DNA of 64,000 nt from the NCBI RefSeq assembly GCF_020715565.1, contig NZ_CP085839.1, positions 3,286,001 to 3,350,000 on the forward strand, in the 5' to 3' direction. The position numbers and the translations under genes are program-made. Origin of the DNA: Nocardioides sp. Kera G14 (GTDB taxonomy: Bacteria > Actinomycetota > Actinomycetes > Propionibacteriales > Nocardioidaceae). The notes beneath the pieces were generated by a model. The model was not told where the DNA came from and made no database searches. It saw only the letters and a list, made by a program, of their open reading frames with translations. This document shows, piece by piece, positions 1 to 8,449 of the stretch. Each line of letters starts with the position of its first letter. Position 1 is the first letter of the stretch.

Positions 1-36
1 GGTGACCTCCTGCTGAAGGATGATCTTGGTAGACAT
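1..36 (-). CDS. rplI: 50S ribosomal protein L9, N-terminal fragment
   Basis: Only the first 12 codons lie in the window, reading MSTKIILQQEVT, which matches the conserved start of bacterial L9 (usual form MKVILLQEV). L9 is a 23S-rRNA-binding protein of the large subunit. The gene follows rpsR after a 14-base gap in the same direction, the classical rpsF-ssb-rpsR-rplI order. The rest runs off the left edge. Identification rests on the short N-terminus plus context. Confidence 0.8.
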   Translation of the reverse strand, partial: MSTKIILQQEVT

Positions 37-50
37 ACTCAGATCCCCTC

Positions 51-287
51 TCAGCGACCGGTCGAGGTGTAGGGCAGCAGGGCGACCTCGCGCGCGTTCT
101 TCACCGCGATGGCGACGTCACGCTGGTGCTGGACGCAGTTGCCGGTGACCCGACGGGCGCGGATCTTGCCGCGGTCGGAGATGAACTTGCGGAGCAGCGT
201 GGCGTCCTTGTAGTCGACGCCAGTCGCCTTCTCCTTGCAGAACTGGCAAACCTTCTTCTTGGGCTTGCGAATCACTGCCTTGGCCAT
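51..287 (-). CDS. rpsR: 30S ribosomal protein S18
   Basis: A 78-residue basic protein with the S18 core ([17 protein letters not shown], then TGNC and HQR). S18 forms a pair with S6 on the small-subunit platform. It keeps Cys14, Cys17, Cys51 and His54, so it is the zinc-binding C+ form; actinomycetes often also have a cysteine-free paralogue used under zinc limitation, which is not seen here. It lies between ssb and rplI in one leftward operon. The ATG start agrees with the usual family length. Confidence 0.97.
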   Translation of the reverse strand: MAKAVIRKPKKKVCQFCKEKATGVDYKDATLLRKFISDRGKIRARRVTGNCVQHQRDVAIAVKNAREVALLPYTSTGR

Positions 288-366
288 TGTGGTGCTTCCT
301 CTCTAGAAGCCCGTCCCTGCGTGGTGACAGGGTCGGAATGGTTAAAGGATTCGAAAAGGTGGTTGA

Positions 367-909
367 TCAGAACGGGGGCTCGTCGGAGCCGACACCCGGG
401 GCACCCCAGGGGTCGTTGCTCTGGCCGCCACCGGCGTTGCCGGAGGGAGCCGGGCTGGCCCACGGGTCGTTGGCCTGAGCGGCAGGAGCCGCAGCAGGAG
501 CGGACGAGCCGCCACCGCCGAAGCCGCCACCGGTGCCGCCCGAGCGCTGCGCCCGGGTGACCTTGGCCGTGGCCCACGTGAGGGACGGACCGACCTCGTC
601 GACCTGCAGCTCGTTCACCGTCCGCTTCTGGCCCTCGCGGTCCTCGTACGAGCGCGACACGAGTCGCCCCTGCACGATGACGCGGGTGCCGCGGGTCAGC
701 GACTCGGCCACATTCTCCGCCGCCTGGCGCCAGACCGAGCAGCGCAGGAACAGGGTCTCCCCGTCCTCCCACGAGTTGGTCTCACGCTTGAAGGTGCGCG
801 GGGTCGAAGCCACCGTGAAGTTGGCGACCGCCGCACCGGAGGGCGTGAAACGCAGCTCCGGGTCGTCAGTCAGGTTGCCGATCACGGTGATCTGGGTCTC
901 GCCAGCCAT
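367..909 (-). CDS. ssb: Single-stranded DNA-binding protein
   Basis: A 180-residue SSB. An OB fold occupies about residues 1-115 ([19 protein letters not shown] near the N-terminus), followed by a Gly/Ala/Pro-rich flexible linker and the acidic tip SDEPPF, the docking peptide for partner proteins in replication and repair. It coats single-stranded DNA as a tetramer. It sits between rpsF and rpsR in the ribosomal operon, a conserved arrangement that ties its expression to growth. The start is ATG at 909; the 79 bases up to rpsF hold no other gene. Confidence 0.97.
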   Translation of the reverse strand: MAGETQITVIGNLTDDPELRFTPSGAAVANFTVASTPRTFKRETNSWEDGETLFLRCSVWRQAAENVAESLTRGTRVIVQGRLVSRSYEDREGQKRTVNELQVDEVGPSLTWATAKVTRAQRSGGTGGGFGGGGSSAPAAAPAAQANDPWASPAPSGNAGGGQSNDPWGAPGVGSDEPPF

Positions 910-988
910 AGTCCTTAGTCCTTACGTTCGATCAGTAGTCCGTGTGTCCGCACATCCTTGCGGATGCCACCGACACAAAGACAGGGGA

Positions 989-1276
989 TCACTTGCCGGG
1001 GCGAAGGACCTTGGTACGGAGGATCGACTCGTTCAGCGTGAGCTGACGGTCGAGCTCCTTGACGGTGGCAGGCTCGGCCGAGAGGTTGACGATGGCGTAG
1101 ATGCCCTCGGCGTTCTTCTGGATCTCGTAGGCCAGCTTGCGACGACCCCACACGTCCACGTTGTCGACGGTGCCACCGTCGTTGCGGACCACGTTGAGGT
1201 ACTTGTCGAGCGACGGGGCGACGGTGCGCTCGTCGAGGCTCGGGTCGAGGATGACGACCACTTCATATGCGCGCAT
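989..1276 (-). CDS. rpsF: 30S ribosomal protein S6
   Basis: A 95-residue S6 protein beginning [16 protein letters not shown], with the conserved [11 protein letters not shown] segment in the middle. It binds the central domain of 16S rRNA together with S18. A strong Shine-Dalgarno run (AGGAGGA-type on the minus strand, roughly 1283-1291) supports the ATG at 1276. It is the first gene of the rpsF-ssb-rpsR-rplI operon. The 100 bases upstream, up to the end of copA, must hold the promoter and contain a strong hairpin at 1342-1366. Confidence 0.97.
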   Translation of the reverse strand: MRAYEVVVILDPSLDERTVAPSLDKYLNVVRNDGGTVDNVDVWGRRKLAYEIQKNAEGIYAIVNLSAEPATVKELDRQLTLNESILRTKVLRPGK

Positions 1277-1341
1277 AACGTTCCTCCTCCTTCGGACTCA
1301 TTCGGCCACGGGATCTCCGCGGCAGGAGGTGTTCTGCGATA

Positions 1342-1366
1342 CCCCTTCCCATCGGCTGGGAAGAGG
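1342..1366 (-). terminator. Hairpin after copA, possible terminator
   Basis: On the minus strand a 10-bp stem (one G-U pair) with a 5-base loop lies just past the copA stop and before rpsF. There is no U-run after it, so it is only a terminator candidate; it could separate copper-regulated transcription from the ribosomal operon. Confidence 0.4.
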
Positions 1367-1376
1367 ACACGTCAGG

Positions 1377-3584
1377 TTACTTGAACGATCGGAGGCGCAG
1401 CGAATTGCCGATCACGAACACCGACGAGAAGGCCATCGCCGCTCCCGCGATCATCGGCTGCAGCAGCCCGGCCGTCGCGAGCGGGATCGCGAGCACGTTG
1501 TAGGCGAAGGCCCAGAAGAGGTTGCCCTTGATCGTCCCGAGCGTGCGGCGGGCCAGTCGGATCGCGTCCGCCGCCTTCCGGAGGTCGCCGCTCACGATGG
1601 TGAGGTCGGAGGCCTCGATCGCCACGTCCGTGCCGGTTCCCATCGCGATCCCGAGGTCGGCAGCCGCCAGGGCGGCCGCGTCGTTGACTCCGTCGCCGAC
1701 CATGGCCACCACGCGGCCCTCCCCCTGCAGGCGCTGTACGGCGGCGACCTTGTCCGCCGGCATCACCTCCGCGAACACGTCGGACTCGCTGATGCCCAGC
1801 TCGCCGGCGACCTTCAGGGCGACCCCCCGTGCGTCCCCTGTGAGCAGGATCGGGCGCAGCCCGAGGGCGCGGAGCTGCCGCAGGGCGTCGTACGACGACG
1901 GCTTGATCTGGTCGGAGAGCGTGATCGTCCCCTTCCACCGTCCGTCCCAGACGACGTCGACCGCGGTCTCGTCGCCGGAGGACGGCGAACGGGAGACGGT
2001 GACCCGCACACCGTCGACCGTCCCCTCGACGCCGACCCCCGCCGTCGCCATGAACCCCGTCACCCCCGGGATCTCAGCGTCAGCATCGGTCCCTGAGATC
2101 CCAGGGATGCCGGTGCGGGCGGCGTCGGTGATCGCGCGACCGATCGGGTGCTCCGAGGCGGCCTCGACCGCGCCGGCGAGACGCAGCACCTGCGCGGGAT
2201 CGACGCCACGCGCCGCCTGGACGCTGGAGACCGCCATCACCCCGGTGGTCACCGTGCCGGTCTTGTCGAGCACGACGGTGTCGATGCGCCGAGTGGACTC
2301 CAGGGCCTCAGGACCGCGGATCACGAGGCCGAGCTGCGCGCCGCGACCGGTGCCGACCAGCAGCCCGATCGGTGTGGCGAGTCCTAGGGCGCAGGGGCAC
2401 GCGACGATAAGCACGGCGACAGCGGCGGAGAAGGCCATGGACGCCGAATCCCCGAGCACCGCCCAGCCGACGAAGGTCGCGAGCGCCACGAGCATGACCA
2501 CCGGCACGAAGACCCGTGCCACGCGGTCGGCCAGGCGCTGCACCTCGGCCTTGCCGGTCTGGGCCTGCTCGACCAGGCGGGCGAGCTGGGAGAGCTGGGT
2601 GTCGGCCCCGACCGCGGTCGCGCGCACGACGAGGCGGCCGCCGCTGTTGATCGTGCCTCCGACGACGGCAGATCCGGGAGAGACCTCGACCGGCACCGGC
2701 TCACCGGTCAGCATCGACTGGTCGACGGCCGAAGAGCCGGAGACGACGACGCCGTCGGTGGCGATCTTCTCGCCGGGCCGGACGACGAAGACCGCGTCGA
2801 CCGTGAGGGAGTCGATCGGCATGGCCATCTCGTGATCGCCATGCAGGACGGTCACCTCCTTGGCGCCGAGCGACAGGAGGGCCCGCAGCGCAGCGCCGGC
2901 GCGTCGCTTGGACCGCGCCTCGGCGTACTTGCCCGCCAGGATCAGGGTGGTGACACCCGCCGCCGCCTCGAGGTAGATCGCCCCGAGGCCATCGGTCCGG
3001 GAGACCCGCCACGTGAAGGAGTGATGCATGCCCGTCATGCCGGCGTGGCCCCAGAAGAGGGCGTAGACCGACCAGGCGAACGCGGCGAGGACACCGACGG
3101 AGACCAACGTGTCCATCGTCGTGGCGCCGTGCCGGGCGTTGCGCCAGGCCGCCCGGTGGAAGGGCAGCGCACCCCAGACCACGACCGGAGCCGCCAGTGC
3201 GAAGGAGAGCCACTGCCAGTTGTCGAACTGCAGCGCCGGCACCATCGCCAGCAGCACCACCGGCACCGACAGCACTGCCGAGACCAGGAGCCGCTGCCGC
3301 AGCTCTGCGTCGGGCTCGTCCCGCCGGTCGGGTGCTGACGGAGGCGTGTCGGGACCCGGCTCCGGCGGGAGGGTGGCCGAGTAGCCGGCACCCTCGACGG
3401 CCTTCACAAGCACCGACAGGTCCAGACCCTCAGGCACCGACACGTGCGCCTTCTCCAGGGGCAGGTTGACGGTCGCGGCCACGCCGTCGAGCGAGTTGAG
3501 CGCCCGCTCGACCCGCCCGGCACACGAGGCGCACGTCATTCCGCCGACGGCGAGGTCGACCTCGCGGAGATCAGCCGCCGTCAT
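1377..3584 (-). CDS. copA: Cu(I)-exporting P1B-type ATPase
   Basis: A 735-residue heavy-metal ATPase that pumps Cu(I) out of the cytoplasm. One N-terminal metal-binding domain carries GGMTCASC (Cys18, Cys21). The transmembrane CPC motif ([10 protein letters not shown], near residue 395), the phosphorylation site DKTGTVT (near 436), an HP motif (EHPIG) and the hinge [10 protein letters not shown] (near 629) are all present. YN in the seventh and MxxSS (MAFSSV) in the eighth membrane helix are the ligands that specify copper. The ATG overlaps the csoR stop by four bases, so the two genes are translationally coupled and controlled from the CsoR operator. Confidence 0.95.
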   Translation of the reverse strand: MTAADLREVDLAVGGMTCASCAGRVERALNSLDGVAATVNLPLEKAHVSVPEGLDLSVLVKAVEGAGYSATLPPEPGPDTPPSAPDRRDEPDAELRQRLLVSAVLSVPVVLLAMVPALQFDNWQWLSFALAAPVVVWGALPFHRAAWRNARHGATTMDTLVSVGVLAAFAWSVYALFWGHAGMTGMHHSFTWRVSRTDGLGAIYLEAAAGVTTLILAGKYAEARSKRRAGAALRALLSLGAKEVTVLHGDHEMAMPIDSLTVDAVFVVRPGEKIATDGVVVSGSSAVDQSMLTGEPVPVEVSPGSAVVGGTINSGGRLVVRATAVGADTQLSQLARLVEQAQTGKAEVQRLADRVARVFVPVVMLVALATFVGWAVLGDSASMAFSAAVAVLIVACPCALGLATPIGLLVGTGRGAQLGLVIRGPEALESTRRIDTVVLDKTGTVTTGVMAVSSVQAARGVDPAQVLRLAGAVEAASEHPIGRAITDAARTGIPGISGTDADAEIPGVTGFMATAGVGVEGTVDGVRVTVSRSPSSGDETAVDVVWDGRWKGTITLSDQIKPSSYDALRQLRALGLRPILLTGDARGVALKVAGELGISESDVFAEVMPADKVAAVQRLQGEGRVVAMVGDGVNDAAALAAADLGIAMGTGTDVAIEASDLTIVSGDLRKAADAIRLARRTLGTIKGNLFWAFAYNVLAIPLATAGLLQPMIAGAAMAFSSVFVIGNSLRLRSFK

Positions 3585-3886
3585 GACCGCACCAGCCGGG
3601 CGATCGCGGCGCTGGCCTCCCGCACCTTCTCGTCGGCCTCGGGGCCGCCGTGCTGCACCGCGTGCGCGACACAGTGCCCGAGGTGGTCGTCGAGCAGCCC
3701 CAGCGCGACCGACTGCAGTGCCTTGGTCGCCGCAGAGATCTGGGTCAACACGTCGATGCAGTAGGTGTCGGACTCGACCATCCGCTGCAGTCCGCGGACC
3801 TGGCCCTCAATCCGGCGCAAACGCTTGAGGTGCGCCTCGCGGTTGTCGGTGTAGCCCGGGTGTGAGTCGCTGACGACGTTGTCCAT
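3581..3886 (-). CDS. csoR: Copper-sensing transcriptional repressor CsoR
   Basis: A 101-residue all-helical CsoR/RcnR-family repressor that releases DNA on binding Cu(I). The Cys-His-Cys site is intact at Cys43, His68 and Cys72 with the 25- and 4-residue spacings known for M. tuberculosis CsoR. The start is placed at the ATG giving MDNVVSD, because a TATGGT -10 element lies 7 bases upstream, which predicts a leaderless mRNA; longer versions beginning further upstream would read through the operator. It is the first gene of csoR-copA and is autoregulated through the palindrome at 3899-3915. Confidence 0.93.
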   Translation of the reverse strand: MDNVVSDSHPGYTDNREAHLKRLRRIEGQVRGLQRMVESDTYCIDVLTQISAATKALQSVALGLLDDHLGHCVAHAVQHGGPEADEKVREASAAIARLVRS

Positions 3887-3893
3887 ACTTCCG

Positions 3894-3915
3894 ACCATAT
3901 ACCCCCTAGGGGTAT
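3894..3915 (-). promoter_or_regulatory. CsoR operator and csoR -10 element
   Basis: The 17-base palindrome ATACCCCCTAGGGGTAT (3899-3915) is a textbook CsoR operator. Its left end overlaps the minus-strand -10 hexamer TATGGT (3894-3899), which sits 7 bases before the csoR ATG. It also lies 24 bases before the divergent monooxygenase start, so one repressor site could control both directions. Confidence 0.85.
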
Positions 3916-3938
3916 GTCCCAAGTGCAAGACTCGACCC

Positions 3939-4997
3939 ATGACGCGACCGCTGAAGAAGCTCGGCTTCCTCACCCTCGGCCTCTTCGACCCCGCCGATCC
4001 GGGCGCCGGACACGAGGAGCTGCTCGAGGTGATCGAGCTGGGGGAGAAGCTCGGCTTCGACTCGGCATGGCTCCGCCACCGTCACCTGCAGTACGGCGTC
4101 AGCTCACCGGTCGCGATCATGGCGGCCGCCACGCAGCGGACCCGCAGGATCGAGCTCGGCACCGCCGTGACACCTCTCGGCGCCGAGAATCCGTTCCGCC
4201 TCGCCGAGGACCTCGCCACTGTCGACATCCTCAGCGCCACTCCGGAGTCGGGTGGCCGGGGACGGATCAACCCGGGCTTCTCCGTCGGCCCGCCGATGAA
4301 CTACGAGCGCTACAAGGCGGCGATCCACCCCGACACCGCCGACCTCGAGCAGCTCGGCTTCCCACGTCTGCAGCGCTTCCTCGACTACGTCTCCGGCCAG
4401 CCGGTCAGCGACTTCGAGGGGACAGTCGGGATCGAGACGTTCGACCGTCGCATCCAGCCGCAGAGCCCCGGCCTCGCCCAGCGCACCTGGTACGGCGCCG
4501 GGTCGCTCAACTCCGCCGAGTGGGCCGGCCGCCACGGACTCAACCTGCTCTCCTCCAGCGTGGTCCGTGCCGAGCACGACTTCACGGCGGGCCGCGCGGA
4601 CGGGGCCGAGTTCGCGCGGATCCAGCGTCATCAGATCGACCTCTTCCGCGAGCACCACCCGGCCGGCGAGGACGCGCGGGTCTCGCAGGGCCTCGTCGTG
4701 ATCCCCACCGACTCGGCCACCCCCGACCAGGTCGAGCGGTACACGGCGTACAGGGAATCGAGGCTTGCCCGGACCCGGGAGCCGCAGGGGCCGGGGCTCC
4801 TTTTCGCGCCCGACCTCGTCGGCACCAGCGCCCAGATCGCCGAGCAGCTCCACGAGCACGCGGGCTTCCAGGCGGTCGACGAGGTGGCCTTCGCGCTGCC
4901 CTTCACCTTCCGGCACGAGGACTACGTGCAGATCCTCACCGACATGGCCGGAGCCCTCGGTCCGGCGCTCGGTTGGTCGCCGACGACGGCGGCATGA
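3939..4997 (+). CDS. Luciferase-like FMN-dependent monooxygenase
   Basis: A 352-residue member of the bacterial luciferase-like (LLM) flavin oxidoreductase family, a TIM-barrel fold using reduced FMN. It starts LGFLTLGLFDPAD, followed by DSAWLRHRH and SSPVAIMAAATQRTRRIELG, the family pattern; it resembles the CE1758-type subgroup. The substrate is unknown. The ATG at 3939 was chosen because the conserved strand begins right after it. It is divergent from csoR and its promoter region contains the copper operator, so copper induction is plausible but unproved. The stop abuts the stop of the convergent gene with no intervening base. Confidence 0.8.
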   Translation: MTRPLKKLGFLTLGLFDPADPGAGHEELLEVIELGEKLGFDSAWLRHRHLQYGVSSPVAIMAAATQRTRRIELGTAVTPLGAENPFRLAEDLATVDILSATPESGGRGRINPGFSVGPPMNYERYKAAIHPDTADLEQLGFPRLQRFLDYVSGQPVSDFEGTVGIETFDRRIQPQSPGLAQRTWYGAGSLNSAEWAGRHGLNLLSSSVVRAEHDFTAGRADGAEFARIQRHQIDLFREHHPAGEDARVSQGLVVIPTDSATPDQVERYTAYRESRLARTREPQGPGLLFAPDLVGTSAQIAEQLHEHAGFQAVDEVAFALPFTFRHEDYVQILTDMAGALGPALGWSPTTAA

Positions 4998-6026
4998 CTA
5001 CAGCCGGATCTCGTCGAAGGTCGTCGTGGTGAAGCGCACCGCAACGTCGACGGTGTCGCCGACCTCCGGCACGCGCGCGCCCTTCGGCAGCACCAGCATC
5101 GAGGCCTGCATGTGCGGCGGCTCGGCGAACTCCAACGGCTTGCCGTCGAGCGAGAACGGCGAGCGGAGCGTGCCCGCCGACTCGATCGCCCCCTTGGCGA
5201 GCGTCGCCGCCCGGCCACGCGGCGAGGAGTCACCCGAGGGCGCCACCAGACCGAGGCCGTGGGCGGTGCCACCCGACACCACCAGCAGGTGGCCCGAGGC
5301 ACCGCGGCCCTGCCGGTAACCGAACCGCTCCGACCGCCTGATCGGGTGGACGTCCTGCACGACAGCGGTCACCGCGAGCGCGCCACGATCACCGAGCCAC
5401 AGCCCGGTGCCGACCCGCGGCCGGATGCTCAAGTCCCCGTACGCCGACCGCAACCGCTCCAACTCCGAAGGCGTCAGGTGGGAGATCCAGACGCTGCTCG
5501 CCTCGGCCCCGATCACGTCGTCGAGCAGCGCCCGCGCCTCGGGCTCGTTGCCACCCGTCATGGGCAGGTGGATCGTCACGCCCTCGAACCGCGCGCGACT
5601 CCTGGCGATGCCGGCTGCGGCCCACAGCTCGGCCGCGCTCATGCCGTGGCGACGCATCGAGGTCGTCCGCTCGAGCACCACCCGCGCCCCGGGCTGCACC
5701 TCGAGCAACGCCTCGAGGTCCTCGGGACGCGAGACCGTGTGGATCACCCTGCCCGCCACCTCGGGGGAGAGCACCGGGATCCACGGCCGCCACGGCGTCA
5801 GCACCAGCACGTCACCGGGGAAGCGGGACAGCACCGACGGCAGCTCGGCATAGGTGCCGACCGCCATCACGTCCACGCCGAGCCATTCGCACCGGCGCGC
5901 CAGAGACGCGAGCCCGAAGCCGTAGCCGTTGCCCTTGGCGACCGGCACCAGGCCCGCGGTCGCGTCGGCGACACTGCGGAGATGGTTCCGCCAGCGTGCG
6001 CCGGCGACGGTCAGGACCAGCGACAT
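4998..6026 (-). CDS. Alanine-racemase-like PLP protein
   Basis: A 342-residue protein of the alanine racemase fold (PLP TIM barrel plus C-terminal beta domain). The PLP lysine is Lys31 in PVAKGNGYGFG, and Tyr237 in ERFGYRQG sits where the second catalytic base of Alr is expected. The central segment normally reading DTGMxRxG is altered (RTTSMRRHGM), so it may not be an ordinary biosynthetic racemase. It follows femX after a single base as the last gene of the PBP operon, suggesting work on a cell-wall amino acid. Substrate and activity are not established by the sequence. Confidence 0.75.
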   Translation of the reverse strand: MSLVLTVAGARWRNHLRSVADATAGLVPVAKGNGYGFGLASLARRCEWLGVDVMAVGTYAELPSVLSRFPGDVLVLTPWRPWIPVLSPEVAGRVIHTVSRPEDLEALLEVQPGARVVLERTTSMRRHGMSAAELWAAAGIARSRARFEGVTIHLPMTGGNEPEARALLDDVIGAEASSVWISHLTPSELERLRSAYGDLSIRPRVGTGLWLGDRGALAVTAVVQDVHPIRRSERFGYRQGRGASGHLLVVSGGTAHGLGLVAPSGDSSPRGRAATLAKGAIESAGTLRSPFSLDGKPLEFAEPPHMQASMLVLPKGARVPEVGDTVDVAVRFTTTTFDEIRL

Positions 6027-6027
6027 C

Positions 6028-7161
6028 TCAACGACCTCGCCGGTTCATGTAGGCCGTGAAGGCCTTGTAGATCAGGGGCCTGAGCGCCCGGTCCCACTCG
6101 CCGGCGTACTCCACGGCCTGGCCACCGGTGCCGACCTTGAACTGGATCAGGCCCACATGCGAGTCCGCCGAGTCCAGCGTCGGCGTGATGCCGCGCAGGT
6201 CATAGACATCGCACCCGGCAGCGAGCGAGTCGCGGATCATCGCCCACTGCAGGGCGTTGGAACCGCGGACCTCGCGCTTCTCCGTCGAGGAGGCGCCGTA
6301 GGAGTACCAGGACCAGGCCCCGACCTGCACGAGGATCGTCGCGGCGACGAGGTCGCCCTCGTGCCTCGCGAGGTAGAGGCGGATGCGACGGGGGTCCTCG
6401 GCCGACAGCTCGCGGAACATCGTCTCGAAGTAGGAGAGCGGTCGCGGCGTGAAGTGGTCACGCTCGGCCGTGTGGACGTAGAGGTCGTGGAAGGCTCGCA
6501 GGTCGGACAGGTCGAGTGAGACCCGGACCTCGACGCCCTCCTTGTCGGCCTTCTTGATATTGCGCCGCCAGAGCTGGTTCATGCCCTTGAGCAGGTCGTC
6601 CTCGGTCCGCCGCTGGCCGTCGACCACGAGCGGGATCTCGTACGTGTACTGCGGCTGCCCCGCACCGAAGCCGTCCTCCGGCGACTGCAGCACCCACCCG
6701 GCAGAGCGGAGCTGGGAGACCACCCGAGCGCCCTCGGGATAGCGGTGTTCAGGCGCGAGATCGCCCAGTCGACGTACGGAATCGGAGGCGACGCCCTCCT
6801 TGACCTGCGCGGCGCTCCACGTCGCCGTCCGTACCGGCGGACCGAGCCGGACCGCGAAGGCCCCGTTCTTCCGGAGGTACGCCGACAGCGGCTCCAGCCA
6901 CTCCGCGAGATCGCCCGACCAGTCGATCGACGGACCTTCGGGCACGTAGGCGAGCGTGTAGCGCTTCAGCTTCGGCACGGGACGGTGCAGCACGAGCGCC
7001 GCCCCGACCAGAGTTTCACCGCGGAACCACCCGACCGACTCCGACCGCCACTCCGTCTTGACTCGCGCCCACGCGGGCGTCTGCAGGAAGCTGACCGAGC
7101 GTTGCTGCCGCACCCACTCACGATGGACTTGAGGCGAGATCCGCCGCACGCTCAGGGTCAC
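6028..7161 (-). CDS. FemAB-family peptidoglycan aminoacyltransferase
   Basis: A 377-residue FemX/FemAB-type protein (two GNAT-like domains with an inserted helical arm). The N-terminal SFLQTPAWARVKTEW and the central NQLWRRNIKKADKEGVEV are typical. Such enzymes transfer amino acids from aminoacyl-tRNA to lipid II to build the interpeptide bridge. The ATG at 7161 is kept, although it lies 44 bases inside the upstream glycosyltransferase gene, because the conserved N-terminus starts there. It lies between a glycosyltransferase and an alanine-racemase-like gene in a cell-envelope operon. Confidence 0.85.
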   Translation of the reverse strand: MTLSVRRISPQVHREWVRQQRSVSFLQTPAWARVKTEWRSESVGWFRGETLVGAALVLHRPVPKLKRYTLAYVPEGPSIDWSGDLAEWLEPLSAYLRKNGAFAVRLGPPVRTATWSAAQVKEGVASDSVRRLGDLAPEHRYPEGARVVSQLRSAGWVLQSPEDGFGAGQPQYTYEIPLVVDGQRRTEDDLLKGMNQLWRRNIKKADKEGVEVRVSLDLSDLRAFHDLYVHTAERDHFTPRPLSYFETMFRELSAEDPRRIRLYLARHEGDLVAATILVQVGAWSWYSYGASSTEKREVRGSNALQWAMIRDSLAAGCDVYDLRGITPTLDSADSHVGLIQFKVGTGGQAVEYAGEWDRALRPLIYKAFTAYMNRRGR

Positions 7162-8449
7162 GCGCCGACCCTACCCGCGGAAACCACCCGTGGACGATCC
7201 GGCCGACGAGCCACAGCTCGCCCGCGACGCGGACCAGGATCCCGAGCCAGTAGAAGGGCTGCTGGTCGCCGCCGCCGGGAGCGAGGAAGCCGCCGAGGTA
7301 CCACCAGACGAGGGCGAAGTAGGCGAACTCGGCGCCCTGCCACCATGCCTGCTCACGCCACCGTGGACGCGCGATGACGGCCAGCGGCAGCAGCCAGAGC
7401 ACGTACTGCGGGGAGTAGACCTTGTTGACGATGAGGAAGCCCGCGACGACCACGAACCCCAGCTCGGCGAAGGTCGGCGTACGCCGTGCGGCGAGACCGA
7501 CGGCCAGGGTCAGGGCGCACCACAGACCGAAGAGCAGCCAGGACCAGACGTTGATCGTGTGCGGCGTGAAGGTGTGGCCGGTGACCTGCTGCGCGACCAA
7601 CCAGAGCGAGCCGAGGTCGGCACCGCGACTGGAGTTGAAGCTCCAGAAGACCTTCCACTCGTCCCAGCCGCCGAGCATCGCCGGAGCATTGACGAGCAGC
7701 CAGCTCAGCCCTGCACCGAGGAACGCGAGGCCCACTGCCGGCCATCGCCGCGCCCGCCAGGCGAGGATCACGATCGCCCCGAGGAGGAAGAGCGGATAGA
7801 GCTTCATCGCCGTGCCGAGGCCAATCGCGACGCCGGCCCAGCCGGGGCGCCCCCGTGACCACGCGAAGATCGCCGCGGCGACGCACGTGACGGCCAGCAG
7901 GTCCCAGTTGACCAGCCCGGTGACCAGCAGCATCGGCGACGCGGCGAACCAGAGGACGTCCCATGGACTGCCGCGCGGGCCCCGCCGGGAGAGGACGAGC
8001 AGCCACGTCGCCGCCAGCGCGAGGATGGCGAAGCCGAGTGCGTTGACGGCAACGTACGGCCCGATCTCGGCATGGACCGCGGGCATCGACCACAGCTGGT
8101 CGGTGGCCGCCTCGTGACGTGGCTCCATCGGAGGCGAGCCCTTGAGCCAGTGCGTGACCCACGCCGCGCCCCAGGCCCAGTAGGCGATGCCGACCGGGTA
8201 CTCCATCACCTCATAGCGGGAGCGGGTCTGCGCGTCGTCGGAGTAGGGCCAGTCCAGCTCGGCCAGTCCGCGCCCGGTGTAGAGGTAGGGCAGGTCCGAG
8301 TAGCACATCTGGACATAGCGTCCCTCAGAGTTCTCCCACGTCTTGGAGTAGCACCCGGCCTTCTGCACCATGCCGAGCGCGAACGTCACCGCCGTGACCG
8401 CGAGCAGCACCCGCAGCGGCGTCCACCACGTGCGCCCGGCGTGGATCAC
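7118..8449 (-). CDS. GT87-like polytopic membrane glycosyltransferase
   Basis: A 443-residue integral membrane protein with about ten hydrophobic helices and the long soluble loops of the GT87/DUF2029 family (GT-C fold), which uses polyprenyl-phosphate sugars such as polyprenyl-phosphomannose. The start is the GTG at 8449, whose last bases overlap the PBP stop as GTGA; the longer version from 8530 would overlap the PBP by 85 bases. The 3' end overlaps femX by 44 bases. Sugar and acceptor cannot be deduced; its place beside a PBP suggests glycosylation of envelope material. Confidence 0.75.
   Translation of the reverse strand: MIHAGRTWWTPLRVLLAVTAVTFALGMVQKAGCYSKTWENSEGRYVQMCYSDLPYLYTGRGLAELDWPYSDDAQTRSRYEVMEYPVGIAYWAWGAAWVTHWLKGSPPMEPRHEAATDQLWSMPAVHAEIGPYVAVNALGFAILALAATWLLVLSRRGPRGSPWDVLWFAASPMLLVTGLVNWDLLAVTCVAAAIFAWSRGRPGWAGVAIGLGTAMKLYPLFLLGAIVILAWRARRWPAVGLAFLGAGLSWLLVNAPAMLGGWDEWKVFWSFNSSRGADLGSLWLVAQQVTGHTFTPHTINVWSWLLFGLWCALTLAVGLAARRTPTFAELGFVVVAGFLIVNKVYSPQYVLWLLPLAVIARPRWREQAWWQGAEFAYFALVWWYLGGFLAPGGGDQQPFYWLGILVRVAGELWLVGRIVHGWFPRVGSARDPERAADLASSPS

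Noticed and set aside
945..966. Small hairpin between ssb and rpsF as a regulatory leader
   Set aside because: Only a five-base stem; no conserved S6:S18-type RNA motif could be recognised by eye.
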